In this document: in pieces, positions 36,639-45,230 of the stretch
Numbering within the stretch: the first letter of the stretch is position 1
How the letters are laid out: each line of letters begins with the position of its first letter
Assembly (NCBI RefSeq): GCF_900129005.1
Contig: NZ_FQUN01000005.1
Coordinates: forward strand, 62,001 to 126,000
From: Leeuwenhoekiella marinoflava DSM 3653
Lineage (GTDB): Bacteria; Bacteroidota; Bacteroidia; Flavobacteriales; Flavobacteriaceae
Direction of reading: 5' to 3'
DNA: 64,000 nt
Notes under the pieces: model-generated
What the model was told of the DNA's origin: nothing
The model's input: the letters and a program-made list of their open reading frames with translations, nothing else
Database searches by the model: none
Position numbers and translations under genes: made by a program

Positions 36639-37391
36639 TTATTCTTTAACTATCATAATGTTTGCTTTAACTCCTGTGAGTAAATTCCATTCATTAGAAA
36701 CTATTACATTTCCAGAATCATCATAAACTATAAATGCCGCAGTATTAGGACCTGAAGAACCTTGATTTAAAGCTTTGAATGAAACCCTATTAAAGCCTGG
36801 ATTTAATGGAACATAAAAACTTGACCACGAAGCTGTAAGCCAAATACTAGGTACGACTATCTCATCGTTAACCAGCACAGCAACACGATCACCATCTACA
36901 AACTGATAATCTCTACACATTATTTTTACCTGCTGAGCACCACTGTGAAAGGTTCCCAAATCCTGATCAGATTGATGAGCTGGCATGTTTGAACGATCAC
37001 TCGTTCGATTAGCCTCACGATCATTCATAATATCTGTATACCGCTGACCGGCATCTGCAAAATCTTCCCGTTTTAGCATATAAAAATTAGAAGATTCTGG
37101 AGCTTTTAAAACAGGACGTTCTACCAGTTTTCCATCAGAATCTAGCATAAGACCACCTCGCGATGCAGGAACATCTGGCTTAGCTTTAGGAATATCTGCA
37201 GGAACGGGTGTGGGGGTACCGGTTGAATCTTCTACAGCTGGTATTTTAAATGAACCCGAAGAATTATCTATCTGCGCTTGCATAGCAAAACTCATAAAAA
37301 TAAAAGCACACACAAGCCCAAACTCCTTAATGTATTTGTAAAAATGAGAATTATATTTCGGTGTTTTTTTCAAGTGTTCTTTATCTAACAA
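36639..37391 (-). CDS. Exported protein of unknown function
   Basis: This 250-residue protein has a long basic N-terminus then a hydrophobic stretch ending MQAQ, consistent with an exported protein. The start is a TTG (37391, or the in-frame TTG at 37373, which gives MKKTP). Residues about 55-75 are proline-rich (TPTPVPADIPKAKPDVPA). The C-terminal 100 residues look beta-rich (GDRVAVLVNDEIVVPSIWL, GFNRVSFKALNQGSSGPNTA, GVKANIMIVKE), like a small jelly-roll or Ig-type domain. I do not recognise a family, but similar secreted proteins occur in flavobacteria. Confidence 0.7.
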   Translation of the reverse strand: MLDKEHLKKTPKYNSHFYKYIKEFGLVCAFIFMSFAMQAQIDNSSGSFKIPAVEDSTGTPTPVPADIPKAKPDVPASRGGLMLDSDGKLVERPVLKAPESSNFYMLKREDFADAGQRYTDIMNDREANRTSDRSNMPAHQSDQDLGTFHSGAQQVKIMCRDYQFVDGDRVAVLVNDEIVVPSIWLTASWSSFYVPLNPGFNRVSFKALNQGSSGPNTAAFIVYDDSGNVIVSNEWNLLTGVKANIMIVKE

Positions 37392-37547
37392 TAATTACGT
37401 GATATACTGCAATATGTTGCAACGCAGCACAAATTTAATTTTTAATAGTTAAACAGAAATCGTGCCAGTAGTTTTTAGCTAATAATTATACTTTATAATA
37501 TTCTTAAAAAATCGTAAATTCAAAATAAAAAAAATCAACATGTGCTT

Positions 37548-38843
37548 ATGAAAACTTATAATTCCTTAAAACAAACTGGTTTTCCTGCTCTTTTCAAGAT
37601 TATTTTAATTTTTACGGCAATTCTATTTATACAGAAGTACGGATTAGCACAAGAAACTAAACAATTAATTGAATACAAGGGAAGGATTATTGACCAAAAC
37701 ACTAAAGATCCTTTGCCATTTGTAAACCTCGAAATTGCCGGAACTAACATTGCAACAGTCACTAATTCTGAAGGTGATTTTTCGCTTAAAATTAATGAGG
37801 CGATGCCTCAGGCTAAAGTTTCCGTTACCTATCCCGGCTACAAAAAACTGCTTATCATACTTGCAGATTTCACTAATATTAAAAACACAATTGAATTAGA
37901 GCCTCAAGCTTTAGAACTTGATGAAATAAATATTACTCGCCCTAAAGATGCAAAAAGCTTGATCTCTAAAGTATTTGCTAATCGAAAAGATAATTATCTC
38001 GAAGAGCAAACCTATATGACCGCATTTTATAGAGAAGCTATTAATAAACGTAATCGCAGCGCATCTCTAGCAGAAGCTGTAGTCGCTATAAAGAAACAAC
38101 CCTACATCAATGCAGGCAATGATCTTGTTGCCATTTATAAAGCTCGCAAAAGTACAAACTACAATAGACTAGATACCTTGGCTATCAAATTACAGGGAGG
38201 ACCATTAAACGCTTTATATGCGGATTTGGTAAAGTATCCGGAGTATTTTATGACGCTGGAATCTTTATCTAATTACGAATTTAATTTTGGAGAGTCACTT
38301 ATGAATGACGGTAAAATGATCTACGTAGTAAATTTTAAACAGAAAGAAACCATCATTGATCCGCTATACTACGGTAAGCTTTATATCGAAGCTAAAACAT
38401 ATGCCTTAACTAATGCTATATACAATATAAATGTAGAAAACAGAGAGTTGGCTTCTGCCCTATTTGTCAAGAAAAAACCCAATCGCGTAAAAGTTTATCC
38501 TACCGAAATCAGTTATCGTGTAGATTACAGAAATACAGACGGTAAATGGTATTATGGCTACAGCAATGTAAATCTGGAATTTGTAGTGAACTGGAAGCGT
38601 AAATTATTCAATAACAAATATCGAATTACAAGCGAAATGCTTATAACCGATTGGGAGCTGCAGATAAATGCTGAATCTATTTCAAACCGAACAAAATTTA
38701 AAGCAAGTACAATTCTAGCTGATGAAGCTTCGGGTTTTGCAGATCCTGATTTTTGGGGAACCTACAATGTCATAGAACCGGAAAAATCTATTCAACAAGC
38801 TATTGAAAAAATCCAACGGCAGATTAAAATGGTAAAATCTTAA
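37548..38843 (+). CDS. Carboxypeptidase-regulatory-like domain protein (outer membrane-associated)
   Basis: This 431-residue protein uses ATG 37548 (an in-frame GTG at 37542 also possible). After a signal segment, residues about 45-125 form a CarboxypepD_reg-like domain (GRIIDQNTKDPLPFVNLEIAGTN, NSEGDFSLKI), as found at the N-termini of TonB-dependent receptors, but no plug or barrel follows. The remaining 300 residues start with LISKVFANRKDNYLEEQTYM and AFYREAI and resemble the DUF5686-type part of many flavobacterial proteins. It probably works in the periplasm or at the outer membrane; the role is unknown. An orphan exbD follows 56 bases later. Confidence 0.75.
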   Translation: MKTYNSLKQTGFPALFKIILIFTAILFIQKYGLAQETKQLIEYKGRIIDQNTKDPLPFVNLEIAGTNIATVTNSEGDFSLKINEAMPQAKVSVTYPGYKKLLIILADFTNIKNTIELEPQALELDEINITRPKDAKSLISKVFANRKDNYLEEQTYMTAFYREAINKRNRSASLAEAVVAIKKQPYINAGNDLVAIYKARKSTNYNRLDTLAIKLQGGPLNALYADLVKYPEYFMTLESLSNYEFNFGESLMNDGKMIYVVNFKQKETIIDPLYYGKLYIEAKTYALTNAIYNINVENRELASALFVKKKPNRVKVYPTEISYRVDYRNTDGKWYYGYSNVNLEFVVNWKRKLFNNKYRITSEMLITDWELQINAESISNRTKFKASTILADEASGFADPDFWGTYNVIEPEKSIQQAIEKIQRQIKMVKS

Positions 38844-38898
38844 AAACAAGGCATACTAATTGATACATTTTTAAATATTAACTTAAAAATGTATCATT

Positions 38899-39432
38899 AT
38901 GAGAGCTTCTACTAGTGTAAATGCAGGATCTATGGCAGACATCGCCTTCTTGATGCTGATTTTCTTTTTAACTACAACTACTATTGCAACAGACAAAGGA
39001 TTAGATCAAACTTTGCCGCAACCCTGCGAACAAGGTGATTGTTCCTCTGAAATAGCAGAACGAAATATATTTCAGATTTCGGTGAATGGTGATGGTGATT
39101 ATTTGATTCAAAATCAAAAAATGCAGCTTTCTGAATTGAAACAAAAGTTAATTGAATTTATTGAGAATACAGATAATTTGGAATCAATGCCAGCTTCCCC
39201 TCAAAAAGTTTATGTTAATTTAGATATCTCTAGAAGCTTAAATTATACGAATTATGTTCAGGTTCTAGACGAGGTTAAAGCTGCTTATTCAATTTTACGA
39301 GAAAACTATAGCAAATTAAAATTTGATAAAACCTACATTCAGCTTTCGGCATTAGAGACCCAGCATGTTCTCAAAGCGTATCCATTTCAATTAGCAGAAT
39401 CTACGGGTATAGCAGAAATCAACCAGGAATAA
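38899..39432 (+). CDS. ExbD/TolR-family proton-channel subunit, without ExbB
   Basis: This 177-residue protein has a short cytoplasmic N-terminus, then the single ExbD membrane helix with its proton-relay aspartate (SMADIAFLMLIFFLTTTTI, D14), then a periplasmic domain (QISVNGDGDYLIQNQKMQLSEL, KVYVNLDISRSLNY). ExbD normally pairs with ExbB to energise TonB, but no exbB lies nearby, so it must use a subunit from elsewhere. The two periplasmic cysteines (QPCEQGDCS) are uncommon. The 3' end overlaps the convergent histidine kinase by 14 bases. Confidence 0.85.
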   Translation: MRASTSVNAGSMADIAFLMLIFFLTTTTIATDKGLDQTLPQPCEQGDCSSEIAERNIFQISVNGDGDYLIQNQKMQLSELKQKLIEFIENTDNLESMPASPQKVYVNLDISRSLNYTNYVQVLDEVKAAYSILRENYSKLKFDKTYIQLSALETQHVLKAYPFQLAESTGIAEINQE

Positions 39433-41665
39433 GATTCCCACCTTTAATCTCTTTAGCAATAACATCAGAGAATTTTTTAAGGTTATAGGGTTTAGTTATG
39501 ACATCATTCATACCACTCTCTTTAACCTTTTGTTTTACGTAAGAAGCTTCAGCAGCCGTCAAAGCTATAATGGGAGTTGACTTATCAAAAACACGTATAG
39601 CTTTTGAGGTCTCATAACCATTTATACCCGGCATATTAATATCCATAAGTATCATATCAAAATGATGCTTACGCGTGCGTTCTAAAGCCTCTTCGCCATT
39701 TTGAGCTTCAAATATTGTAGCATGCTGATTCTCAAGAACACGTCTGGTAACCATTCTATTAATCTTATTATCATCTACTATCAAAATGCGTAGATCTTTA
39801 AGATTAGTGAGCTCTAATTCTTCTTCAGAACTTCGAGACGTGTTTTTACCTATTACTTGTTCTGGTGTAGCTTCAGCAAACTCAATTGCAAAAGTAAATA
39901 CGCTTCCTTGTTCAGGCTCACTCTTAAGCGTAATATCTGAGCCCATTTTATTCAATAACTTACGTACGATAGGAAGACCAAGACCAGTCCCCTTATTCTC
40001 AGATTGTATACCGTCTAACTGACTGAATTCATCAAATATTGACTCGTGATTTTCTTTTGGAATACCTATTCCATTATCTTCAATTTCAAAGCGAATTTTA
40101 TACAGACCGCTGCTTAAAATTTTACTTCGAAGACGAATGGCTATAATTCCTTTTGGAGTGAATTTGACAGCGTTACCTAAAATATTGAGTAAAATCTGAG
40201 AGATTCTTCTAGAGTCTCCTACAACATAATTAGGCACTGAAGAATCTACATCACAAATAATCTGACAATTAGAGTTCTTTAAACTATTCTGCTGAAAACT
40301 ACTTACAAGCTCTTCAACCAACAACTTAATATTGAAAGGTTTCTTTATAAGTTTAAAATTATCATCCTCAAGTTTAGAAATATCTAAAAGGTCATTTATT
40401 ATATCAAGAAGATGATCTGCACTAAATTTTAAAGAACCTATTTCTTCTTTATAATCTGCAAAAGCATCTTTCTTTTCTAATATTGAAATAATACCTGTAA
40501 CCCCGTAAAGTGGTGTACGCATCTCATGACTCAATGTTGAAAAGAATTTGGTCTTAGAGCGTTCACTTTTTACCGCAAGGTCTTTAGCCTTTTTTAAATG
40601 TTTATTATTAATTTTTAGATTTTTGATCAACCCTAACCTCAAACGCTCACTATAAAATAAATAAGCAAGAAACAAAACCATAAGGCCAATTATCGAACCC
40701 AGAAGAACTGATTGCGTCTTTTTACGCTGTAAATCCTGATCTAAAATTTGCTGTTTTAATTCGGCATCATTACGAGCACGTCTTAACTCTTCAGCCTCCA
40801 TATGAGCTTGAGCAAGTTGAAAGGTCTCCTGACTAGTAACCTGTTCTTTGTTTTTGTAATAATACAAATAGCGCTTGTAAACTTTTAAAGCCTGCTTCGG
40901 TTTACCGTATTCTGTAAGAAAATCTGCAAAATGATTGTAAAAGTCAAGCGCTAAATAATCCATCTTTTTTTCTTCAGCTAAATCATAAGCCGTATTATAA
41001 TACATAAAAGCCCTATCCGGAAAATCAAGACCTCTATAATAATCTCCCCAGAGAATATTTATATAAACCTTTGGATCATCATAGTAAAAGTACGCTCCAT
41101 CATAGCTTTTCTCAGCTTCTTTGAGATAAGGGTACATCATCGTGTAATTTTTCTCATCTCTATATAGCTCTGCAATATTTAATGCAGCATCTAAAAACTC
41201 ACCATCATTGAGGCGACGTTGAATCTTAAGGGACTCTTTATAAAAATCTAAAGCTTGATTACGCGTCTCTGGATATTCAGAAAGACTAGCAGCCAAATTA
41301 TTATACCCCCAAGCTATTAACGTATCATTTTTAGAAATCTTTGCAAAATGTAAAGCTTTTTTGGCGTAGTCAAGAGCAGGAACAGAGTCCTGTAGCTGAT
41401 CATAAGTAATACTTAATAAATTATAACCATGAAAAAGAAAGCCAGGTTCATTTCTTTTTTCTGCCTCATTTATAAGTGAAGAAGCCATTTCTATAGCCAG
41501 ATCGTATTCTTTATTATCTGTAACTTCAAGAATACTATCTACTTGTTTCTGAAGATTTTTTTGTTGGTAAATTAAAACAGCTTTGAAGCCACTCGCTCCA
41601 CTAGCTTTGTTAAAATAACAAAGTACAAATAGAGCAATTAAAATTATAATGGACTTACGTTTCAA
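39419..41665 (-). CDS. TPR-sensor hybrid histidine kinase with receiver domain
   Basis: This 748-residue protein has a signal segment, then tetratricopeptide repeats over about residues 35-290 (periplasmic sensor), one membrane helix at 319-337 and a coiled linker. HisKA has phospho-acceptor H380 (FFSTLSHEMRTP), then HATPase_c (NAVKFTPKG, EDNGIGIP, GTGLGL) and a C-terminal receiver with D675 in LMDINMPG. No DNA-binding output domain is present, so it likely passes phosphate to a separate protein. The input signal is unknown. Such TPR hybrids are common in Flavobacteriaceae. Confidence 0.92.
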   Translation of the reverse strand: MKRKSIIILIALFVLCYFNKASGASGFKAVLIYQQKNLQKQVDSILEVTDNKEYDLAIEMASSLINEAEKRNEPGFLFHGYNLLSITYDQLQDSVPALDYAKKALHFAKISKNDTLIAWGYNNLAASLSEYPETRNQALDFYKESLKIQRRLNDGEFLDAALNIAELYRDEKNYTMMYPYLKEAEKSYDGAYFYYDDPKVYINILWGDYYRGLDFPDRAFMYYNTAYDLAEEKKMDYLALDFYNHFADFLTEYGKPKQALKVYKRYLYYYKNKEQVTSQETFQLAQAHMEAEELRRARNDAELKQQILDQDLQRKKTQSVLLGSIIGLMVLFLAYLFYSERLRLGLIKNLKINNKHLKKAKDLAVKSERSKTKFFSTLSHEMRTPLYGVTGIISILEKKDAFADYKEEIGSLKFSADHLLDIINDLLDISKLEDDNFKLIKKPFNIKLLVEELVSSFQQNSLKNSNCQIICDVDSSVPNYVVGDSRRISQILLNILGNAVKFTPKGIIAIRLRSKILSSGLYKIRFEIEDNGIGIPKENHESIFDEFSQLDGIQSENKGTGLGLPIVRKLLNKMGSDITLKSEPEQGSVFTFAIEFAEATPEQVIGKNTSRSSEEELELTNLKDLRILIVDDNKINRMVTRRVLENQHATIFEAQNGEEALERTRKHHFDMILMDINMPGINGYETSKAIRVFDKSTPIIALTAAEASYVKQKVKESGMNDVITKPYNLKKFSDVIAKEIKGGNLIPG

Positions 41666-41862
41666 TGAGTTGAGATTTTAAAGCAGGTCAAAAATAAATT
41701 TTTAACGTTAAAAAATATCTTTTTATCCGACATTTATTCCGTTCAAATATTGAAATATTAAATAAAAGTGTTATATATAAATTAATTTAGTCTTTATTTG
41801 TAGTAATTTTACTACAGACATAAAATGAATTTTCTTCTCTATTCAGTACTTTAGAAATCGTT

Positions 41863-41870
41863 TATATTTG
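41863..41870 (+). promoter_or_regulatory. -7 box for wbqC-like gene
   Basis: TATATTTG matches the consensus exactly, 20 bases before the ATG at 41890. No convincing -33 TTG. Confidence 0.5.
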
Positions 41871-41889
41871 CGACTTCAAAAAGCTTAAA

Positions 41890-42513
41890 ATGAATATTAT
41901 CATCAACCCCACTTACTTTCCGGATATTATAACTACTGCAGCGCTTATTCAAGCTGATAACATAACCTTAGAGGTCTGTGATAATTATCAAAAACAGAGC
42001 TATAGAAACCGAATGTACATAGCTACGGCTAATGGTAAATTGCTTCTCAACATACCCATAAAGCACACAAAAAAAGAAGGTCATAAAAAAACTGCTGAAG
42101 CTTTAATAGAAAATAATTTCCTATGGCAGCGACAACATTGGCGTTCTCTTGTTATTGCATACAGAACTTCACCTTTTTTTGAATTTTATGAAGATGATCT
42201 TTATCCTATATTTCACAAAGAATATAATTCTCTATTAGAATTCAACCGAGCAAGTATTGCTTGTGTTTTAGAAATGCTGGATGTTGATATAGACTTGGCG
42301 CTTACTCAGAGATACATTAAAGATTATTCTGACAAAACTGATCTGAGATTTTTAGCAAACGCAAAGCGAAAAGACAAATTAAAAATGCCTGCTTACAGAC
42401 AAGTTTTTGAAGAACCAAACGGTTTTATATCTTATCTAACCGTTCTAGATCTCATCTTCAACCTAGGTCCAGAAGCAATTACTTACTTAAAGAATTTGGA
42501 TTTGAATCTATAA
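41890..42513 (+). CDS. WbqC-family protein
   Basis: This 207-residue cytoplasmic protein matches the WbqC-like family: IIINPTYFPDIITTAALI at the start, YRNRMYIATANGKLLLNIP, and WRSLVIAYRTSPFFEFYEDDL. The family is often found in sugar or nucleotide-sugar gene clusters, but its activity is not established. Here it stands alone, and its 3' end overlaps the convergent phosphatase gene by 6 bases. Confidence 0.88.
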   Translation: MNIIINPTYFPDIITTAALIQADNITLEVCDNYQKQSYRNRMYIATANGKLLLNIPIKHTKKEGHKKTAEALIENNFLWQRQHWRSLVIAYRTSPFFEFYEDDLYPIFHKEYNSLLEFNRASIACVLEMLDVDIDLALTQRYIKDYSDKTDLRFLANAKRKDKLKMPAYRQVFEEPNGFISYLTVLDLIFNLGPEAITYLKNLDLNL

Positions 42514-43533
42514 ATTCAATACTGCTTCGATAGGAAAATGATCTGAGTACTCAACATCAAAGGTTTTAAAAGCTGCCACTTCAATCTGTGGATCTGGTAA
42601 AATAAAATCTATTCGCAAGGGAATAATATCGAATATAAAGGTCTGGCCAAAACCACTACCTTTTTCTACAAAAGCATCCTTTTTTTCTCCTCGTATTTTA
42701 TGATAGGTGTAAGAGAACACCGTATTATTAAAATCTCCTGCTACAATTTTCTTATAACGACAATTTTTCTCGTGAGTCAAAAATAAATTGGTTTGTTCTT
42801 GCTGCTTTTTAAAGGATCTTCCTAACCTTCCTATCAATGACTTCGTATTTTCTTTTTCAAGCGCTCCCAGCTCAGGAGTTAGCGCTAGAGACTGCATATG
42901 CATATTATATATGCGCAGCGTGTCCTTATCTTTTACAATATCAGCAAAAAGTGCATTATTAAAGGTGCTTTCAAACTCGAGCGAACCGGCTTTAACAATT
43001 TTATATTTAGAATAAATAGCTTGTACATTAGCGTGCTTTCCATCTTTTTCTCCAAAATAAGAATACGGGTAATCCAGTTGCGGAGCTCCATGTTTTGAAA
43101 ATTCTTGAAAACAAATGATATCAGGATTAGTCTTTTCTATAAGATCTAAAACACCTTTTTTAATCTCTTCGGAAGAAAAAATTTCACTTCTAAAAACGTG
43201 TGCGTTATAACTGAATATTTTTAGTTGTCTTTGAGTTTTTACAATTTGATCTGGCGCTATTCCTGAACTTAATTTATACAACGTACTTCCTTGAAAAAAC
43301 CAAATAATCAACACTAAAGCAGAAAGTAAAAGTTGCTTTTTTAAAAGCAACAACCAATAAATAACAAACAAAATATTTGCAGCTATCAATACGGGAATAA
43401 CCAAGGTTAAAACCGATAAGGGTGGGAAAATTTTAGGTGGAAAATAAGGTAAAATATAGCTTACTAGTAATAACACAGCAAATAAGCTGTTGAGTAAAAA
43501 GACTAATTTGTTCCAAAAGCTTAACTTCTTCAT
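42508..43533 (-). CDS. Membrane-anchored endonuclease/exonuclease/phosphatase family protein
   Basis: This 341-residue protein has three membrane helices in the first 85 residues, then an EEP domain: KIFSYNAHVF, PDIICFQEFSKHG, VAGDFNNTVFSYTYHKIRG and DVEYSDHFPIEAV. These hold the metal and catalytic D/N/H residues. Such proteins may cleave phosphodiesters in lipids or nucleic acids; substrate unknown. The start is the base after the rhomboid stop region (stop and start overlap at 43533), showing co-transcription with the rhomboids. Confidence 0.88.
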   Translation of the reverse strand: MKKLSFWNKLVFLLNSLFAVLLLVSYILPYFPPKIFPPLSVLTLVIPVLIAANILFVIYWLLLLKKQLLLSALVLIIWFFQGSTLYKLSSGIAPDQIVKTQRQLKIFSYNAHVFRSEIFSSEEIKKGVLDLIEKTNPDIICFQEFSKHGAPQLDYPYSYFGEKDGKHANVQAIYSKYKIVKAGSLEFESTFNNALFADIVKDKDTLRIYNMHMQSLALTPELGALEKENTKSLIGRLGRSFKKQQEQTNLFLTHEKNCRYKKIVAGDFNNTVFSYTYHKIRGEKKDAFVEKGSGFGQTFIFDIIPLRIDFILPDPQIEVAAFKTFDVEYSDHFPIEAVLNL

Positions 43534-44417
43534 TAATTTTCCTTTCCTGCTTTAAAGAGAAAATCTTTATCTTCCTTAGACAAGCTGTCGTAACCACTTT
43601 TACTGATTTTATCTAAAATGGTATCTACACGCACTTGCTTTTCACTTTTAGACATTCCGGCTGCTGGGCGCTTGGTTGCTGTTGATCTGTTTTTATAAAC
43701 CGTTTTCATTTTGGCTTTCTTTTCAGATTTAGGCTTCGGTTTAAAATAATTTACAACTGTATTCATAAATCGCTCCCACCAGGCTCCTATATCATTTCCT
43801 TTGCCCAATTGCTGAGCATAAGCATAACCAAAGATTGCCCCTCCCACATGCGCAAGTAATCCGCCTGCATTACCAGAAGATGGGATTTGTATCAAATCAG
43901 TAAGCACAACAAAGACTCCTATATGCCAGAGTTTGACATTGAAGAAAATAATGCGTACTTCAGTGTTAGGCGTATATGCAGCTATAAAAATCATTATCGC
44001 TCGTACCGCAGCACTGGCTCCTACTAAATAAGCGCTAGAGCTAATCAAGACCGGAAACAGGTTATATGCAGTTACGAACAGAACTCCGCCAGCTAAGGCT
44101 CCCAGAAGATAAATGGTTAAAAAGCGCTTTTCGGTAAAAAGATTTAAAACAATTTGACCAAACCAGTATAAAACCAACATATTCCAGAAGATATGCCAAA
44201 AATCACCGTGTAGAAAGGCATATGTAAGTAACGACCAAGGCTGAATAATTAATCTCCCTAAATCTGTAGGCAAACTAAACCACTGGGTAATAACCGCACC
44301 AGAATTGAGCACCCATTCTAAAAGCATAAAACCTATCCAGATCAAAACATTGATCACGATAAGTTTTACAACAATATTTGCTGTTTTAAATTGGTAACTT
44401 AGACTGGGACTTGCCAT
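43533..44417 (-). CDS. Rhomboid intramembrane serine protease (second of two)
   Basis: This 294-residue protein has six membrane helices with the catalytic serine in VGASAAVRA and histidine in LLAHVGGAIFGY. HGDFWHIFWNML gives the conserved first-loop motif. A basic, C-terminal cytoplasmic tail of about 75 residues (KPKPKSEKKAKMK) follows. It cleaves membrane helices within the lipid bilayer; targets unknown. It follows another rhomboid by 3 bases. Confidence 0.9.
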   Translation of the reverse strand: MASPSLSYQFKTANIVVKLIVINVLIWIGFMLLEWVLNSGAVITQWFSLPTDLGRLIIQPWSLLTYAFLHGDFWHIFWNMLVLYWFGQIVLNLFTEKRFLTIYLLGALAGGVLFVTAYNLFPVLISSSAYLVGASAAVRAIMIFIAAYTPNTEVRIIFFNVKLWHIGVFVVLTDLIQIPSSGNAGGLLAHVGGAIFGYAYAQQLGKGNDIGAWWERFMNTVVNYFKPKPKSEKKAKMKTVYKNRSTATKRPAAGMSKSEKQVRVDTILDKISKSGYDSLSKEDKDFLFKAGKEN

Positions 44418-44420
44418 ATT

Positions 44421-45188
44421 TTAATACCAGCGTTTATCATTAAAACTATTCTTTTTCCAATACCACATCATTATAAATCCAAAGATTGCTCCTCCAATAT
44501 GAGCGAAGTTTGCAATATTCTGACCAAACAAAGAAAAACCAGTAACACCAGAAAATAAATCTAAAAGAATTAACCCAGGTATAAAAAATTTAGCCTTGAT
44601 CGGTATCGGTAAAAATATGAGCATCAATTCTGCATTAGGGAATAGCATTCCAAAAGCCACCAACACTCCATATATTGCTCCAGAAGCTCCTACTGCTGAA
44701 GTGGAAAATGCCTCAATCATACCACGTACTTTCTCAGGATCTCCTACATTAGGATATGAATATTGACCAGATTGTTGAATACCCGTAAATGCTTTATTTA
44801 GTGTTTCTGATATTTCTGCTGGAGTCAAACCGGCATTTATTAAAACCTCATAACCCGCCTGATAATGATAATACCCCACTAAAGTATGTATTAAAGCAGC
44901 TCCCAAACCTGCTGAAAAATAAAAGAATATAAACTTATTACGTCCCAACGTCTGCTCTACAGGACCTCCAAAAGCCCATAGCGCATACATATTAAAAAGA
45001 ATGTGGAAAATACTGTTCTGGTCGTGCATAAACATATGCGTAAAAGGCTGCCAGAACTGAAAATTAGGATTCTCAGGAAACCACAGTCCAAAGAGTTGAA
45101 CCGCGTTAGGTAATAAAAATTGTGATCCTAAAAAGAAAATCACATTGATGATTAAAAGTACTTTTACAGTTTCAGTTATTCTACCCAT
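44421..45188 (-). CDS. Rhomboid intramembrane serine protease (first of two)
   Basis: This 255-residue protein has catalytic serine in GASGAIYGVLVAF and histidine in FAHIGGAIFGF, with FMHDQNSIFHILFNMYALW before them. An inserted luminal loop of about 50 residues (YEVLINAGLTPAEISETLNKAF and so on) separates helices 3 and 4. It lies 42 bases after mutL in the same direction and forms an operon with the second rhomboid and the EEP gene. Confidence 0.9.
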   Translation of the reverse strand: MGRITETVKVLLIINVIFFLGSQFLLPNAVQLFGLWFPENPNFQFWQPFTHMFMHDQNSIFHILFNMYALWAFGGPVEQTLGRNKFIFFYFSAGLGAALIHTLVGYYHYQAGYEVLINAGLTPAEISETLNKAFTGIQQSGQYSYPNVGDPEKVRGMIEAFSTSAVGASGAIYGVLVAFGMLFPNAELMLIFLPIPIKAKFFIPGLILLDLFSGVTGFSLFGQNIANFAHIGGAIFGFIMMWYWKKNSFNDKRWY

Positions 45189-45230
45189 TAATCTGGTTTG
45201 AAATGTTTAAACGCACAATGGCGCTTTTAA

